A stretch of 64,000 nucleotides of DNA from Dipteris shenzhenensis (lineage: Eukaryota; Polypodiophyta; Polypodiopsida; Gleicheniales), in the NCBI GenBank assembly GCA_047967505.1, contig CM106538.1; one strand, 5' to 3'. The position numbers were made by a program, and so were the translations under genes. The notes below the pieces were generated by a model. That model was given only the letters and a program-made list of their open reading frames with translations. It made no database searches and was not told where the DNA came from. This document shows, in pieces, positions 1 through 12,347 of this stretch (position 1 is the first letter of the stretch; each line of letters begins with the position of its first letter).

Positions 1-965
1 ACCTTAATAGGCCCTTCTTGGCTCCTGTTCCACTTTGTGGATGTCCACCGTTCTCTTTTTTTTGTTGTACAAATAGTCTTCGATGTCGTGGGTCAAGTTG
101 TTGCAGATTTCCCACCATTGGCCAACCAACACTTGTATGACCTTAGATTTTGCATTTGTGGCACTAGGGCTCACCCTTCTCTGGGTTTCCTTGGATGCCC
201 ACTTCTTTTAGGAGTTTTTTGGTTTTCTTTTTGGGGTACCACCTCTTGTTCTTCTCTTCTTCATCTTTGCTCTTAACTTCTTGAACGGGTGGCTTCTTTT
301 TCTTTCGAGATTCCATGTTTCTCTTTTCTAATGCAATCATGCCTCATTGGAAAAATTATCTCCATCTTGTGCAACTTCGTTCCCAAGGCAAGTCCACTCA
401 ACAACCATGACCTTAACATTGTCTTGTCTTGTGCATTGGTATGTTGGTTGGTTTGTTTCCAAGGCAAGGCCACTCAACAACCATGACCTTGACACTATCT
501 TGTCTTGCCTGTTGGTAAGTTGGTTGGTCAACACCCTCATCTTGGCTACAAAGTCATACACCGTTTTGATTTTCGCGTGGTCGATATTGTTAAGCTTTAC
601 CAATACGTCTTCCTCATTGGATACATGCTAAAACCTCTTCAGAGACATAGCCTTCAACTCATCCCATGTGGTGAAGTGCCCATCGAAAATTCTTGGTCAT
701 ACTATTCGATGGCCTTGCAGGTGAACGTGTACAATAAGTACTCCTGAGTGATCGCAAAAGTTCTTAAGAAATTTTGAACATGAGAATGGAGATGCTCTCC
801 CTCGCTCCCTTTTAAGTTTGGAAACTTGATCCTTACTATCGACTCCTCGGTGTGAGCTGTTTGGTGACGTTGAGAATCAGTCCCCTCTCTCATCTCGCTT
901 GGATCGATTGCCACCACTACCTTCCTCTTTGTTTCCGTCACATCTTCCCTTCCGTCTTTCATCTT
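1..965 (-). pseudogene. Ty3/gypsy-type gag remnant
   Basis: Read on the minus strand, broken frames resemble a retrotransposon capsid (Retrotrans_gag) domain. Around 780-860 there is a phrase IKFPNLKGSEGEHLHSHV. After a frame change it continues with FTTWDELKAMSLKRF, then VKLNNIDHAKIKTVYDFVAKMR near 540-600, the usual order of a gypsy capsid. A basic, Lys/Arg-rich stretch follows at 150-320. At least one frameshift and several stops break it. No protease, RT or LTR partner is visible and the left side is cut by the window. The assignment to gypsy gag is by pattern only. Confidence 0.5.
383..530. repeat. Two-copy tandem duplication, period 76 bp
   Basis: Two adjacent copies begin at 383 and 459 with CCAAGGCAAG and share the phrase CACTCAACAACCATGACCTT, ending in TTGGTTGGT-type sequence. 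The duplication lies inside the decayed gag and helps disrupt its frame. Confidence 0.7.
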
Positions 966-2197
966 GGTATTCTTCTCCTATCTCCTTGTTGTTGTTGTAG
1001 GCGTACCTCCACCGACTTCTTGCTCTTGCGTTTGGTCTCCATTAGCTTTTCTAGTGCACTCAAATTATACTCCCTAGTAGGACCACCAAATGTTAATGCC
1101 AAAATGCTAACTCCGAACTCCTAACATTACTACGCATTATCAAGTCAATTGGTTGTCCCATGAGCCCTTTGTTCGTCTAGGTGGCAGCACGGTTGCCTTT
1201 TCCAGATAATCAGAGAGGTGACTGAATGCGAGACAAATGGTGAAAACATGCTGCTATGTTGAGTATTAAATAGTGAAGAAGGAAAGATAGAGAAATGGTG
1301 CAAAGATGGACGTTTGCTTAAGGAAATGGGGATCCAAATGTCTAGATACAATAGCACACTGCCTACCCTCACACACATCAAAGAGAGGGAGTTACCAAGT
1401 CTCATAAAAAAATCAATCTCAATTTTCTTTGTTAGTAATTTTCATTTTTTTTGGGAAGAATTCAAGCATAGATTATGTATTCAAAAGAAAATCTTATATG
1501 AAAGTATATGTTTGTACAAGGTGTAACTAACTTAGCAAAACTAGCCTTTTCTTACATTTGTTTAAGATGACAAGAATACAACAATAATTGAGTATTGCAC
1601 CAATTATTACTTTCAGATGATCCACAACCATGTAAAATTTGACACATCAATGCAACGAGCAATGAGAGCATACATACACTAGTTTTAACCAAAAACAAAA
1701 AACTCATAAAGGAGGTTGTACGATGAGAGTGCACATAAACTCATTTTAAGAAAATAAAACTCAACATGAAGGTTACATCTCAAAGCAAAGCAATGTATTC
1801 ATTAAAAAAAGGGGTCGCGAGACTAGCATAAGAAATTCAATGAAGCTTAATGAAAGTCACGAATTGCAGACAAATTCCTTTTAAAACTTTGCGAAATGCT
1901 TACTGCGATACATCATAAGGGGGTGTGTGGTTTTAAAACACGAGTTGATTGGCGATGTGGTGCAACTAAATCTAACCTACAAAACGCACAACGCTCTAAT
2001 CCCAAGGATTTGAAAACCATGCCTGAGCATGGCTGAATGCAATTGGGCAGCGCAGGCACAACTAGTTGTGTTCTTTCCTTTTAATAAATTATAATCTTTG
2101 TGTGAAAAAAAAGGCTTTTAAAAAAAAAAGAACAAAAATTTTATTAAGAATTCTAAGAGTGGAGAACTATGCTAAACTCATACGTGAGGGCCACCTC
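966..2197. other. Non-coding stretch, no gene recognised
   Basis: AT-rich sequence with only short open frames on both strands and no recognisable protein motif, RNA gene or paired terminal repeat. It separates the gag remnant from the microsatellites downstream of the ERF gene. Confidence 0.5.
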
Positions 2198-2224
2198 TTC
2201 TCTCTCTCTCTCTCTCTCTCTCCA
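2198..2224. repeat. (CT)n microsatellite
   Basis: A run of CT dinucleotides, visible directly. It belongs to the pyrimidine-rich zone downstream of the minus-strand ERF gene. Confidence 0.9.
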
Positions 2225-2425
2225 ATCTCTCTCGTTTGCTTTAGTTTAATTGATTAAACTAAGTTAATTTTTCCAAACCTCATTTTACCGGACTATTTAA
2301 ATCCCTAGCTACCATCATACGCCAGCCACCCTAAGGGAGGGGCCACATTGTCCTTAGCACACTTCATTCTGTCTTATGACGATAGTGGAGGATGGTTTAG
2401 CTGTAGATGATTAGACACACACTAC

Positions 2426-2567
2426 AATCTCTCTCTCTCACACTACAATCTCTCTCTCTCTCTCTTTTGCTTGTTCAATTCTCTCTCTATCTCTCTCACA
2501 CACACACACACACTACATTCTCTTTGTAAAAATATCTCTCTCTCTCTCTCTCTCGCGCTCGCTCGCT
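2426..2567. repeat. Compound (CT)n/(CA)n microsatellite cluster
   Basis: Several short CT runs, a CA run and a final CT/CG tract follow one another, separated by short spacers. The phrase CACACTACAATCTCTCTCTC occurs more than once, so slippage and local duplication both contributed. Confidence 0.85.
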
Positions 2568-2717
2568 CAATTCTAATGTCTTTACAGAGCTGCCTACGCT
2601 ATCAACATAGAGTATGAGTGCTTACAAATACGACGGGCTGGCTGCGAAGTACGTCGCCCAGCTATGGAGGTTACAGGCCGCATGCAAAGAATGACTCATA
2701 AGCCCTCGTCTCTTCAG

Positions 2718-3299
2718 CTACGTTCTAAATAGTTCCTCTAGGTCCAAGAAACCTTCCTCGTCGTTCGGGGCCTCGCTGGTTGAAGGCCGGTTTCGCGTTG
2801 TCGAAAACTGCGATTCGCTCGAATCCGTCGACGCCCAGGTAAGACGGTGAGGAGCTCCTTGCGAAGAAGAATCCGTAATCTCTTCAGCTAGGGGCGCAAT
2901 GGGGAGCCGATTGTCATTCGACGTGGAGGGATGATTGTCAATGCGAAAGTTCGACGGACTGGCGTGAATTCTGTCATATCTTGCGCCCTCAGCTAAAGCG
3001 GCTCGCTGAATGGCCTTGGGCGACAACCCCGGATAACGGGCTGCAGCTGGGATCTGAGGCGGGGAGTCTGGGAAATTGAGCTGAGCAGAAGGTCCTCTAA
3101 GGTAAACGAGGGCAGTATCGTAAGCACGAGCAGCAGCCTCGGGCTTGTGATAGGAGCCCAACCAGATACGAGACCGCTTATGGGGCTCTCGAATTTCGGA
3201 AACCCATTTCCCCCAAGAACGCTGGCGAACTCCACGGTACCCGGGTCTAAGACTAGAGGCGTTCACCTTTGAGGGCCTTGCACCCTCGGAAATGTTCAT
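2718..3299 (-). CDS. AP2/ERF transcription factor, DREB-type
   Basis: A complete single-exon 193-codon gene for a nuclear DNA-binding transcription factor. One AP2/ERF domain spans about residues 20-78. It starts [13 protein letters not shown], carries the WLGSY and RAYDTAL elements, and ends in GPSAQLNFP. Counting from Gly20, the domain has Val14 and Glu19, the residues typical of the DREB half of the family, which generally binds DRE/CRT-type GCC-like elements. A Ser/Thr/Asn-rich linker follows. The tail is acidic ([11 protein letters not shown], near the end), suggesting an activation segment; no EAR repression motif is seen. The first Met of the open frame sits 19 residues before the domain, a normal N-terminus length. 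It stands alone, without co-oriented neighbours. The exact orthologue, and so which stress or developmental pathway it serves, cannot be named. Confidence 0.9.
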   Translation of the reverse strand: MNISEGARPSKVNASSLRPGYRGVRQRSWGKWVSEIREPHKRSRIWLGSYHKPEAAARAYDTALVYLRGPSAQLNFPDSPPQIPAAARYPGLSPKAIQRAALAEGARYDRIHASPSNFRIDNHPSTSNDNRLPIAPLAEEITDSSSQGAPHRLTWASTDSSESQFSTTRNRPSTSEAPNDEEGFLDLEELFRT

Positions 3300-4262
3300 T
3301 GGCAGCGTTGATTGACCACTAAATTTAGGCTTTCACGTCAAATCGAAAAGCGAGTGTAGAGCAAAATTCAAACAGGAAGAGTCTGCACTCTACGTGCGTG
3401 ATTGGAAACAATCATGGTTTACCAATATGGTCCGAATTTGAAGATCTCTTGGCGGTTAAAGAGGCGTGAGACTTTCTATCTCAGCTAGCAATAAAGAACA
3501 TGGCGACTCGCGAGTGCTTTCGAGACGCTTCGCACACGTATTTCCGTGATACCCACGTCAACCGCCTTACCGGCCAACTGCTCGCTATCATGGAAGGAGG
3601 CGTACCTCAACGTGGCACTGTGTTATAGATTACATAGAACTCTACGGCGAGCCTATCGATAAATCTTTAATTTGCTTGTATTAATCACGTGCGTAATTCC
3701 AGTTACATCATCGATGAGCCGAAATTCGAATCCCCGTCCAGAAGTTGTACGATGAGAACCACCGCCTAAGTTTTAAATCCCTCTATCTTCGAAATTACAT
3801 TCTGATTAACGTAGACTGATGCACAATTCCGTCACAAGCTGTGCAATGCGAACCACCGCCTAAGTTTTAAATCCCTCTAGAAATACTGAACACATCGGTT
3901 CGAAAAAGACTGAAGTTACATTCTAATTAAAGTGGAGCTTAGTAGACGTGATGCAAGTGCACAAGATACATACTATTGTTCCACCCAACTCGTGCTTATT
4001 CTAATTAATAATGTTTCTTCCCGATTGATTGAGCATAGTTGAAGTAACACTTGCATGATCGTCAAAGATTGACGAATATCCCATGGGTAAATTCCATTAC
4101 GAAGCAATGAAATATGTCTAAAAAGCTCAATCAAACCTGAGATCAGTCCTTTACTCAACCACATACAAGCCAAAAGAGCAATTAGAAAACGCGAGAAGAC
4201 ATATCTAATTTTGGTGAATACGGTAAGAGCTACTTAGCCAAACACTAAGCCTACACACCAAA
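3300..4262. other. ERF upstream region; no gene
   Basis: This should contain the promoter and 5' UTR of the minus-strand ERF gene. No clear TATA box could be chosen. A phrase of about 30 bp (GAACCACCGCCTAAGTTTTA and following) occurs at 3756 and again at 3850, a 94-bp spaced direct repeat. No coding sequence was recognised. Confidence 0.45.
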
Positions 4263-4888
4263 AGTTTCTTTCTCAATTTTCTGATTGTTTCTTAGAGGAT
4301 TTACTACCTGGACTACCATGTTCTCGACCTGAAGATCATAGGATAGAAATTTTACCGGGCAATACTCCACCTTGCAAAGCTCCTTATAGAGTCAATCAGC
4401 TAGAACAAAAGAAAATTCAAAAGCAAGTGGAGAAACTGATAGAGAGAGGATTGATAAGACTTAGCAGTTCTCCTTATGGAGCACTTGTCCTATTAGTCAA
4501 AAAGAAAAATGGAGCCTATCGAATGTGCATAGACTATCGTGCACTAAACAAAATCACAGTGAAGAACAAATATCCAATCCCTAGGATTGATGATCTTTTG
4601 GACAAATTGAAAGGGGCCAAGGGCTTTAGTAAGATAGATCTCACATCCGGCTATCATCAAGTTTGTATGGTAGAAGAGAATATATACAAGACTGCATTTA
4701 GAACTAAAACGGGACATTATGAGTTCTTACTTATGCCTTTTGGGCTAACTAATGCTCCAGCTACTTTTAGTAGAATGATGAACCGAATCCTTCTTAAACA
4801 CCAAGATTGTGTGGTAGTATTTTTTGATGATATTCTGGTGTTTAGCAAAGATGTTGAGGAGCATAAAGAACATCTGAAGCATTCCCTC
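4263..4888 (+). pseudogene. Ty3/gypsy reverse transcriptase fragment
   Basis: An open frame gives the N-terminal half of a gypsy reverse transcriptase. It begins with a linker typical of the protease-RT junction ([14 protein letters not shown]). Then come [17 protein letters not shown], the [10 protein letters not shown] block, [18 protein letters not shown] and the catalytic FFDDILVFS motif at about 4828-4855. The frame then leaves RT homology and stops at about 4897. There is no protease, RNase H, integrase or LTR beside it. It is an orphan fragment, although its catalytic core reads without stops. Confidence 0.85.
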
Positions 4889-5146
4889 CCCTTCTAATCC
4901 CTTTTCCCCACCCATGATAATGTTTTTTCCTCACGTTCTCCTTTCCTCTATGGCCCTCGAGCGTCGCCATGCTAAGTCTCTAGCCTCTTGTCTTGATTTC
5001 TTTTCTAGCTAATAGTATGTACTATATCTTAATAAGAATTTGTAATCACAATGATTAAAATGGATAAATATTTTAGTAAGGAGACGGATTGAATAAAACA
5101 TGCAATGGATTATCTCATGCAATTCCATGACATGATATGGACATAG

Positions 5147-5515
5147 TGTGAAGAGAGTGGGAGAGAAGTAAGGAGTCTCCTCGGAGTCTCACTTGTAGCT
5201 TTCTCACATACACAATGGGGGAATACACACAAAGGTGGAGGCTGAAAATAGTTTCCCTCTTCTTAGTTGTGAAAGCCAAAAGAACTCTCTCTTAGTACAA
5301 AAGGAATAGGTGAACCCTATATGTGGGTCTCAAACCAAACTCAGATAACCTAGGTGGCATACTAACTGAGCCACTAACTAGAGTACATAAAGATAGATGT
5401 CATCCAACTATTATTCATGGGCGGTGTACCAATCGCATCTGTAGCTAACAAGTCGGTGACATAAATGCACAACGGTCACCCTGGCATATCACGAGTGGAG
5501 CTCGATATCTCAACA
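5147..5515 (-). repeat. Copia 3' LTR (369 bp)
   Basis: In element orientation it starts TGTTGAGATATCG and ends CTTCACA. It matches the copy at 9547-9904 except for about 16 substitutions and an 11-bp segment (near 5180) present only here. A purine tract, GAGGGGGAG in element orientation, lies directly inside at 5516-5524 as expected for the plus-strand primer. Confidence 0.93.
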
Positions 5516-5529
5516 CTCCCCCTCGAGCT

Positions 5530-8050
5530 CAATCCCAATTCTTGCACACCAAGTAGGTCTTTGAACTTGCGTAGCTTCTCTGTGCCCAATGCCTTCGTGA
5601 ATATGTCAGCTACCTGTTCCTCTGTGCTGCCATAAACTAGATCAATAAAACCTACTAGAACCTTCTCCCGCACATAGTGATAATGCACCTCAATGTGCTT
5701 TGTTCTAGCATGATAGACTAGGTTATTTGCCAAGTGTAAACTGCTCATATTGTCACAATAAATGACAACTGGTCCATCTCTAAACTGATGCATATCATAA
5801 AGTAGCTTACGCAACCAAGCTACCTCACATATAGCCATTGTTCCACCCCTATACTCAACCTCTGTGCTCGACAAGGCAAATGTAGGCTGTTTCTTGCTGC
5901 TCCAAGTGACTACAGCACTCCCAAAAGAGAACACATATCCACCACTGGTAGATCGTCTATCAGAAATACTACCAACCCAATCAGCATCAGTGTATCCATG
6001 CAATTGTATCTGAACCCTAGCTCTTGCGATTGCCATCCTTGCAACCGGACTGAATGTTTCTTCATAATCAATGCCATATATTTGTCATACCCCTTGACAA
6101 CTAATCTTGCCTTGTGCATATTCACAGAACCATTTGCATTGTGCTTCACCTTATAAACCCACTTGTAGGCAATTGCATGCTTGTCTTTAGGCAAAGGCAC
6201 CAATTCCCATGTAGCATTTGCTTCCAAGGCATCCATTTCTTCATCCATGGCTTTCTCCCATTTTTCTTTTTCCATGGCTTGCTCTAAAGAAGTGGGTTCT
6301 AGTTCATGTATCACTTTGACCATATAGGCATAGTGAATGGCTGTAAATCCATCATATTTCAGCCTATCCACAGGATACTTAACTCTAGTAGACTTGTGCA
6401 AAATAGGCTCACTACCAGGTGCTCTCAAAACATCCCTTGTCTTCCTTCCTTCTGGTGTAACAATAGACGGAATACCCAACTCATCATCAAGGCTCTGTTC
6501 TGAGCCACTGGATTCACCATCCACATAAGAGTGACCTTCATTCACATCAAACATGGGCTGATCTACTTTGTCTTTTCCTTTTTGTGATACTTGCATACCA
6601 CTATCTGCATTGCTTTGAGGAGATCCTCCTGATCTCAATCTGCCTATCCATGGCAAAGTATGTGAACCACTACTAAGGACACTACAGGTCCACTAATATT
6701 TTGTGATTGCTGCTATGAATTCTGTGCATCTACATCATTAATCACATTTAATGGTTTATACCAGCTGCTCATCTCATCAAAAACATCTCTGCCTAATGTA
6801 AACTTACGAGTAGAAGGGTTATAGCATCTATAACCTTTCTGCTATAGAGAATAACCAATAAAGATGCACTTCTCATCTTTTGGATCCAACTTGGATCTCA
6901 AGTCATCTGGCACATAAACATAGGCAATGCAACCAAAAACTTTCAAATGAGAAATATCTAGTTTCTTACCAGTATACGTCTCCTCTGGCGTCATGCCATG
7001 TATTGCTACAGTGGAAGTCTATTCATTATGTAGACTGTTGTAGCAACTTCTTCAGCCCAATAATAATCTGGCAGGTCTTTTTCGTTGAGCATGGCATGAG
7101 ATACCTCTCCAATATGCCTGTTTTTCCTTTCTGCAAGTCCATTTTGCTGTGGGGTATGATTGCATGAATATTGCTGCTTTATGCCATGCTCCTGCATGAA
7201 CCTTGCAAACTCATTTGAGAGGTACTCTCCCCCTCCATCTGACCTTAGGCATTTTATTTGCAGGCATGTTTCTTTCTCAACCATAGCTTTAAAAGCTTTG
7301 AAATGCCCAAACACTTCACTTTTCTTTTTCATAAAATACACCCAAACTTTTCTACTGTAGTCATCAATAAAAGTGACAAAATAATGACAGCCTCCAATAG
7401 ATGCAGCTTTAGTAGTCCACACATCAGAGTGGATTAATTCCAATGGCCTCTTACTCTCTTGAACATGTCTAGGAAATGGTTTCCTTGCCTATTTTCCAAA
7501 TTGACAGGCTTCACATACCTTATGCATTTTTGCAACCTTGAACTTAGGCAATCCTACAATAATATTTTGGGCCTGCATTAATTTAAGTCATTGTACATTA
7601 ACATGACCAATGTGTTTTTGCCAGATATCAATATCTACAACTACACCGGTCCCATGTGCAAACATTGCTGCACTCAATTCAGGCATGTCCGCATCCAATG
7701 TAAACATCCTGCCCTTATTCTTCCCTTTTGCTATCAAGCGACCTTTATTTTTCATATCCTCAACAAAGCATCCATGAGGATTAAATCTGACCTGCAAGCC
7801 CTGCTCAACCATTTGACCAATAGAAACTAGGTTCTTGGTGATATTCGGGACATGAAATACATTAGACAGGTATTTCTTTTTCCCATCCTTCATAGACAAA
7901 GGAATTTTACCAATCTGCACAATAGGATGTGCAGATCATCACCAGTCTCCACAAATCCTGGTCTTTCCATTTTCCTTGCATCCTGCATCCATTCTGCATG
8001 ACCTGTCATGTGGTTTGACGCACCTGAGTCAACATACCACACATCATTGC
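5530..8050 (-). pseudogene. Copia pol: protease, integrase, RT start, RNase H
   Basis: Minus-strand order: protease motif VWYVDSGASNHM near 8000-8045; pre-integrase segment with WQKHIGHVN near 7600; integrase core about 7440-7000 with HSDVW, RSDGGGEY and TPQQNGLAERKN. The RT start is at 6330-6080 ([26 protein letters not shown]). RNase H covers about 6020-5560 ([31 protein letters not shown]). Right after the phrase [10 protein letters not shown], readable after a frame change, the sequence passes directly to RNase H. The central RT has been lost near 6020-6035. Other stops and frameshifts are present. Confidence 0.9.
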
Positions 8051-9043
8051 TTTCTTCTGCACTTGTCAGAGAATCGGTCATGCCCTTCACCATAAACGAA
8101 TGCTCATTTCTGTCATCACCCTGTCTACTAGAGGATGCATAATTGCCTTGCTGCAATTTTCCAGTCATGATGTCATTCTGCTTTTTATAGCAGTCTTTAG
8201 CCATATGACCCATTTTACCACAGTAGTAGCATTCAACATTGTTGTTTGCATTTTGGCCTCTCTGCTATCCACCACGACCTCTTTGGCTCCCCCTGCCTCT
8301 AAAGTTACCACGTCCTCCTCCATAGGAGTGGTTTTCTTGAATTTCTTGCATATTCTGATTTCTGCCACGGCCTCCAGATTGGCGTGCTCTACCTCTACCT
8401 CTACCTCTTCCAGCATTTGAGTAGAAGATAGTTTCTTTTGAAGTTCCTCTTGAATAAGATGCACCACCATTTCTCTGCTCTTTAGAAATTAGAAGAGCAA
8501 TCAACTCCTCAAAATCGGAAAATGCTCACGGACAGCAATGGATGTACGGAATTGTTCATAATCCTTTCCTAGACCATTCAAGGTCTCATCATCTTCCACT
8601 AGCAACCCAATAGAAGCAAGTGCATCTACAATCTTCTTCACCTTCATATGGTAGTCATTGATGCTCATATTTTCTCTCTGCACATTATGCAACTTCTACT
8701 TGAGCTGCATTTTCCTGGCTTGTGTATTTGTGCTATACATTTTTGTCAAAGTATCCCACGCCTCCTTCGGCGTGCTTGCATCCTGAATATGCACAATCAT
8801 AGAATCTGAAATACTGATAGACAGCCATTACATAACTTTTTTGGCTCTCTCATGCCAGCCTTTAAATGCCTGCAACTCTTGTTGATTGGGAACATTAGGA
8901 ATAACTGGTTCTTGTTCAGCTCTAATAATGAACTCCTAATAGCCTTTTCCCTTAAGGAAATTCGTCATTCTAAACTTCAATGCATGGAAGTTGTTCTTGT
9001 CAAGCTTTTTAGTGACTATCTGTGAAAGAGCATCAGACGCCAT
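8040..9043 (-). pseudogene. Copia gag (degraded)
   Basis: Starts at a minus-strand ATG at 9043 (MASDALSQIVTKKLDKNN), about 490 bases inside the primer site. Recognisable parts are a capsid-type region (AWDTLTKMYSTNTQARK, EDDETLNGLGKDYEQFR), a Gly/Arg-rich stretch near 8270-8420, and a zinc knuckle CYYCGKMGHMAKDC near 8190-8235. Several stops (for example after FLKGKGY, and before KLHNVQRE) and a frame change near 8500 break it. Confidence 0.85.
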
Positions 9044-9534
9044 TATAGAACACAGCAAAAATATTCTGTCACTGCAAAAAACACAACTTTTGCCTCACAA
9101 GGGCAAATCTGCAAAACTAACGAAAGTGGTATTTGACCACATAGTCACTTCCTAGTGACGATTTTGCATCAACAAGCAATAAGAATGATTCTGTCACTCC
9201 CAATATCTCTGTGCATAGGCATACGATGTAATTTTTGTGACAACTTTTCACCGACCTGTGGAATAGTGGTTGCACAGCAAAAACAGGGCACTTTTCTGAG
9301 TGCCTGTGGAAAACTTCTGCCACCAAAACGGGCCCCGAAATGGCCTCTAATCGAAATGCCCTCTCGCCACACTGCGAAGGGCATCCCAATCCGAGACAGT
9401 GCACTCTTGCACTTTCCAGCTGTGCTACTTGCATAGATTTGCTCCCAAACTCGAAAAAGGAAAGAAACACTAATCCTCTTACTAAGACACCGCAAACTTG
9501 GTTTGCTTTCTTGAGCTCCTTACCATGAAACTGA

Positions 9535-9546
9535 GCTCTGATACCA
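9535..9546 (-). other. Primer binding site, tRNA-iMet
   Basis: The minus strand reads TGGTATCAGAGC, the sequence complementary to the 3' end of plant initiator tRNA-Met used by most copia elements. It abuts the LTR at 9547 with no spacer. Confidence 0.95.
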
Positions 9547-9904
9547 TGTGAAGAGAGTGGGAGAGGAGTAAGGAGTCTCACTTGCAGCTTTCTCACATAC
9601 ACAATGGGGGAATACACACAAAGGTGGAGGCTGAAAACAGTTTTCCTCTTCTTAGTTGTGAAAGCCAAAAGAACTCTCTCTTAGTACAAAAGGAATAGGT
9701 GAACCCTATACGTGGGTCTCAAACCAAACTCAGCTAACCTAGGTGGCATACTAACTGAGCCACTAACTAGAGTACATAAACATAGCTGTCATCTAGCTAT
9801 TATTCATGGGTAGTGTACCAACCGCATCTACAGCTAACAAGTCGATGACATAAATGCACAACGGTCACCCTGGCATATCACGAGTGGAGCTCGATATCTC
9901 AACA
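9547..9904 (-). repeat. Copia 5' LTR (358 bp)
   Basis: Partner of 5147-5515, with the same TGTTGAG start and CTTCACA end in element orientation. It is followed on the plus strand by the target duplication CATAG. Confidence 0.93.
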
Positions 9905-9909
9905 CATAG

Positions 9910-10606
9910 AGCTTATTACATTTTCATGCTCAAAATGGTGGCTCTCCTAAGACAAGAATATGAAGTTAATAAGAATCATGAGTACAACACTTTCTTGTAA
10001 TAAATGCATCTATGCAAAATGCGAGCCATAATGGTTCATTCAATGTCTAATAAGATTCAAACCAAAATTTTAGCTACCTTATTAAATTGTAGAGCTTACT
10101 TGGAGTTGAAACTTGTTCTAATGGAAGTTTCAAGCACCATATTCTTGTGGAGACTTGATTAAGACAATAAGACAAGAATGCATTGTAAATATTGCTTCAA
10201 TTGTTAGTGGAAGCTATAATAATCAGAGAGAACTATATATGTGGACATGCAAACCCAAAAAGGAATGTAGTCAATGTTTTGCTAATTCAAGGCCCATCAC
10301 TTTTGTAATCTTATAGATCTATGAACAAATAGCATAATGGCTTTAAGATATGGAATATATTTATCTCTTAGCTTGATACAACTCTATTTGATGGAAACAA
10401 AATGAGAACAAAACTTGCTTCAGTAATTGTTGCACTTCCTAAAATAGTTGATGACTACAATGCAAGGGAATGCATTGAATATATTATTTCAATTGTGAAT
10501 GGATGTTATAATTATTGGTGATAGGCAAACCAAAGGGAGGTTTATTGAGGGCAATTGGTTGGTAGATAGACATGGAGCAATGCATGGCGACGTGCATGTG
10601 CAGCTT
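9910..10606. other. AT-rich non-coding stretch
   Basis: Original target-site flank of the copia insertion. No protein motif, repeat pair or RNA gene recognised. Confidence 0.5.
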
Positions 10607-10762
10607 GGAAGGCTGGTTGGGAGGATATGATCTTGTTGTTAACATGACTCCATTGTTGGAAGGTTGGTTAGGAGGTTATGATCTTGTTGTGATCATGACT
10701 CCATTGTTGGGAAGGCTGGTTGGGAGGATATGATCTTGTTGTGATCATGACTCCATTGTTGG
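10607..10762. repeat. Minisatellite, three copies of 51-52 bp
   Basis: Copies start at 10607, 10658 and 10710. Each reads GGAAGG(C/T)TGGTT(G/A)GGAGG, then TATGATCTTGTTGT, then CATGACTCCATTGTTGG. The copies differ by a few substitutions and a single-base length change. Confidence 0.9.
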
Positions 10763-10881
10763 TGTAGTTTTTTCCAAGGTTGTCGTCGTTGAGATCTCAT
10801 CATGATGATGCAGCACCCATGATGTTTGTGGTGGATGTTGCAAATTCTCCTCCTGATCATGGCTCATGTTTTAGGTTGTAA

Positions 10882-12011
<1,130 letters not shown>

Positions 12012-12335
12012 TGTTGACTGTGCATGCTTATCTGGTAGTTAACCAATCGTAACTCTAACCATCGTGGGTTAAGTTAACCAGACCATGATTGAGTCTTATC
12101 TACCACGTGGCAAAACTTTGACCAAACATCATTAAACTAAACCTAGAATTAACCACGGTTTGTGTGGGGGTTAAAGGTCACTGTGCCTTTACCCTGGTTA
12201 TGTACAATACTCAAACACATATATAAATGAATGAAAAAGAAGATTAGGGTGGTTCTGCACCCATCAAAACTTGTGTGGATCTCTGTCTCTCTCTCTCCTT
12301 CTTCCGTTCTTGCTTCCGTTGAGAGCACTCTCAAC
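12012..12335 (+). repeat. Probable copia 5' LTR
   Basis: The left edge TGTTGACTG and right edge CTCTCAAC adjoin the primer site. A TATA-like ATATATAAATG lies at about 12217, suitable for LTR transcription. No second copy exists in the window, so both edges are inferred from the TGTTGA start and the primer-site position. Confidence 0.6.
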
Positions 12336-12347
12336 TGGTATCAGAGC
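12336..12347 (+). other. Primer binding site, tRNA-iMet
   Basis: Exact TGGTATCAGAGC. Confidence 0.93.

Larger units (their letters stand above)
5147..9904 (-). mobile_element. Ty1/copia LTR retrotransposon, RT core deleted
   Basis: A complete insertion by structure. LTRs lie at both ends, the 5-bp target duplication CATAG is at 5142-5146 and 9905-9909, and a tRNA-iMet primer site is directly inside the right LTR. Read on the minus strand, the internal region runs gag, protease, integrase, the start of RT, then RNase H. The central RT, including the YVDD box, is missing, and gag and pol carry several stops and frameshifts. The LTRs differ by about 16 substitutions plus one 11-bp indel, so it is not recent. 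It cannot encode its own reverse transcriptase. Confidence 0.93.

Noticed and set aside
1070-1110. Primer binding site for the gag remnant at the left edge
   Set aside because: A minus-strand TGGTGGTCC phrase follows an LTR-like edge, but no tRNA end could be matched and no LTR pair exists.
9117-9668. 183-codon minus-strand open frame over the copia LTR and leader
   Set aside because: It spans LTR, primer site and leader, with no similarity to a protein; a chance frame.
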